Shown here piece by piece: positions 5,577 through 6,497 of a DNA stretch of 6,497 nt (positions are counted from its first letter, which is position 1; every line of letters starts with the position of its first letter). The position numbers and the translations under genes were made by a program. This DNA comes from Spirochaetaceae bacterium (GTDB lineage: Bacteria > Spirochaetota > Spirochaetia > Treponematales > Breznakiellaceae): contig JAITNO010000137.1 of NCBI GenBank assembly GCA_031290405.1, positions 1 to 6,497 of the forward strand. Direction: 5' to 3'. Below the pieces are notes generated by a model that worked only from the letters and a program-made list of their open reading frames with translations, ran no database searches and was not told the origin of the DNA.

Positions 5577-6272
5577 CTAAAACCTGATTGTCTCGACCAT
5601 GTAGCGAATATCGGGCGCGTCGGCCTTATCTTTCTGCCGCGTCATCTCGATGACAAAGACGAGGGATTTTCCATCCGGCGCGACGAGCGCTTTTTTTATG
5701 GTGTACGTTGTGATGTTGGCGCGCCTGATGTCGGGCGACCCGACGGTATGGGTTGCCGTGCGGCCGTCGTCGCGCGTTAAGCTGATGTAAAAGGACGACT
5801 TTAAGGCTGAGCCGTCGCCGTACACGACGGGCTTGAGCGTTGCGGCGTACGAAACGCCGTTGTCAAAATCACGAAACTCTATGGTTTCGCCTTTGGGGTT
5901 CTGCCCGTTTTCCAATGATATGTAAAGGGGGACGCCCTGAGCCAAAAAGTCAACGCCGAATTTGACGGCGGCGGCGCTGGAGACGGCTCTGGAGAGGGTG
6001 TCGCTGCCATCCTGGCCTGCTTTTATTCTGCCGGTTCCCTTTTGGGAAATCCTGCCGCCGGAGGCGTAATCATTGCGGGCGACGTCGACGATGTAGAGTT
6101 CCGCCCAAGGGATGAGGCTGTCTTCATAAACTCCGTATTGCGCGAATGTATAGAACTTCCCGTCTTCCGAAAAACCAAAATCGGAAAAGTTGGCGACGTC
6201 GCCGGCATAAACATTAAACGCCCCGCAGAAAAACGCGATGAGGCTGAATAAGAATAGTTTCTTTCTACGCAT
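5577..6272 (-). CDS. Secreted protein of the DUF2259 type
   Basis: This 231-residue protein starts with a clear Sec signal peptide, MRRKKLFLFSLIAFFCGAFNVYA, likely cleaved after residue 23, so it acts in the periplasm or outside the cell. The mature N-terminus GDVANFSDFGFSEDGKFYTFAQYGVYEDS followed by PWAELYIVDVARNDYASGG matches what I recall of the DUF2259 predicted secreted family of Treponema. The FSEDGKFYTFAQYG segment resembles the strand-turn pattern of TolB or WD40 blades, though the protein is too short for a full propeller. The C-terminal half is strand-rich, with APDGKSLVFVIEM (198-210). No catalytic motif is visible and the function is unknown. GAGGAAGGGG lies 3 nt upstream of the ATG. 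Its stop codon directly abuts the stop of the convergent lipoprotein gene. Confidence 0.85.
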   Translation of the reverse strand: MRRKKLFLFSLIAFFCGAFNVYAGDVANFSDFGFSEDGKFYTFAQYGVYEDSLIPWAELYIVDVARNDYASGGRISQKGTGRIKAGQDGSDTLSRAVSSAAAVKFGVDFLAQGVPLYISLENGQNPKGETIEFRDFDNGVSYAATLKPVVYGDGSALKSSFYISLTRDDGRTATHTVGSPDIRRANITTYTIKKALVAPDGKSLVFVIEMTRQKDKADAPDIRYMVETIRF

Positions 6273-6275
6273 AAA

Positions 6276-6285
6276 CCCCTTCCTC
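6276..6285 (-). promoter_or_regulatory. Ribosome binding site of the DUF2259-type gene
   Basis: On the minus strand GAGGAAGGGG is followed by TTT and the ATG at 6272-6270. It is purine-rich and close to the start, and it fixes this ATG as the start ahead of the signal peptide. Confidence 0.7.
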
Positions 6286-6299
6286 GCTACATTGTCGGC

Positions 6300-6328
6300 A
6301 TTATCCCAAGCGGACTGAAGGGTGGTTC
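6300..6328 (-). promoter_or_regulatory. Possible promoter of the DUF2259-type gene
   Basis: On the minus strand GATAAT (6305-6300) matches the -10 consensus at five of six positions, about 28 bp upstream of the ATG. No TTGACA-like -35 sits at the right distance. The bases there read GAACC (6328-6324), which resembles the -35 core of ECF-dependent promoters, but the match is short and may be chance. Two A-tracts lie directly upstream. Confidence 0.3.
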
Positions 6329-6370
6329 TTTTTTTGTAGTGGCCTACGGTTTTTTTGTAGTGGCCTACGG
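6329..6370. repeat. Two exact copies of a 21-bp tandem repeat
   Basis: Each unit is seven T followed by GTAGTGGCCTACGG (6329-6349 and 6350-6370), with no mismatch. Within each unit GTAG and CTAC can pair around TGGC. The T7 runs are 21 bp apart, two helical turns. They lie just upstream of the possible -10 of the minus-strand gene, where A-tracts on that strand could act as an UP-like or bending element. Confidence 0.85.
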
Positions 6371-6389
6371 CGCTGCGCCCTGAGCAATG

Positions 6390-6433
6390 GGCTTTGGGGC
6401 TGCGGGCCGCGCTCCCCAGCCTTGGGCTTTTTT
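6390..6433 (+). terminator. Terminator-like hairpin with T-run
   Basis: GGC (6390-6392) and TGGGG (6395-6399) pair with CCCCAGCC (6414-6421), leaving a two-T bulge. A smaller AGCC-TTG-GGCT hairpin (6418-6428) abuts the six T at 6428-6433. Read on the plus strand this resembles an intrinsic terminator. However, no plus-strand gene ends nearby, so it may be part of a repetitive intergenic element. Confidence 0.3.
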
Positions 6434-6436
6434 ATA

Positions 6437-6479
6437 ACAGCCTCTCGCGCTGAGCCTTCGGTCTATGGCTTCAGGCTGT
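6437..6479. repeat. Imperfect nested inverted repeat
   Basis: ACAGCCT (6437-6443) pairs with AGGCTGT (6473-6479), and inside it TGAGCC pairs with GGC-TTCA with one bulge. The result is a hairpin about 43 nt long. No gene is visible from here to the window edge, and the element may continue past it. Confidence 0.45.
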
Positions 6480-6497
6480 GCGGGCACGTTCCCCGTT

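Noticed and set aside
6042..6251. Plus-strand open frame opposite the DUF2259-type gene
   Set aside because: It lies wholly antisense to a gene with a clear signal peptide and family-like sequence, and it has no domain of its own.
6329..6370. Tandem repeat as a CRISPR array
   Set aside because: There are only two directly abutting copies with no spacers and no cas genes.

Overview
The window is GC-rich bacterial DNA with six protein-coding genes, five on the plus strand and one on the minus strand. Spirochaetes related to Treponema, such as the termite-gut or free-living clades, are the most likely source. The reasons are a secreted protein of the DUF2259 type, a family I associate mainly with Treponema, plus loose spirochaetal-style lipoprotein signals and the overall gene style. 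This is an inference from protein style, not from a database search.

Region 1-303 has no gene I can support. It carries stacked palindromes and hairpins just upstream of accC. Bases 304-2407 hold accC and accD, overlapping by 8 bp. They encode biotin carboxylase and the carboxyltransferase beta subunit of acetyl-CoA carboxylase, the first step of fatty acid synthesis. accA and accB are not in the window.

After a 104-bp gap with a sigma-70-like promoter, bases 2512-5576 hold four genes that all overlap. They encode an ECF sigma factor, a membrane-anchored zinc-binding anti-sigma factor, a small exported protein of unknown function with a proline-rich linker, and a lipoprotein resembling a sugar-type ABC solute-binding protein. 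No permease or ATPase lies beside them. The arrangement suggests a signalling unit across the envelope: exported partners sense something outside the membrane and influence the anti-sigma factor, which holds or frees the sigma factor. This coupling is a hypothesis.

The minus-strand DUF2259-type gene (5577-6272) converges on this operon with no base between the two stop codons. Its upstream region (6273-6497) carries a ribosome binding site, a possible -10 element, an exact 21-bp tandem repeat with phased A-tracts, and further hairpins. A palindrome-ended GC-rich segment lies inside the small exported-protein gene, and a hexamer repeat lies inside the lipoprotein gene. Repeat sequence has therefore probably contributed protein sequence in this operon.
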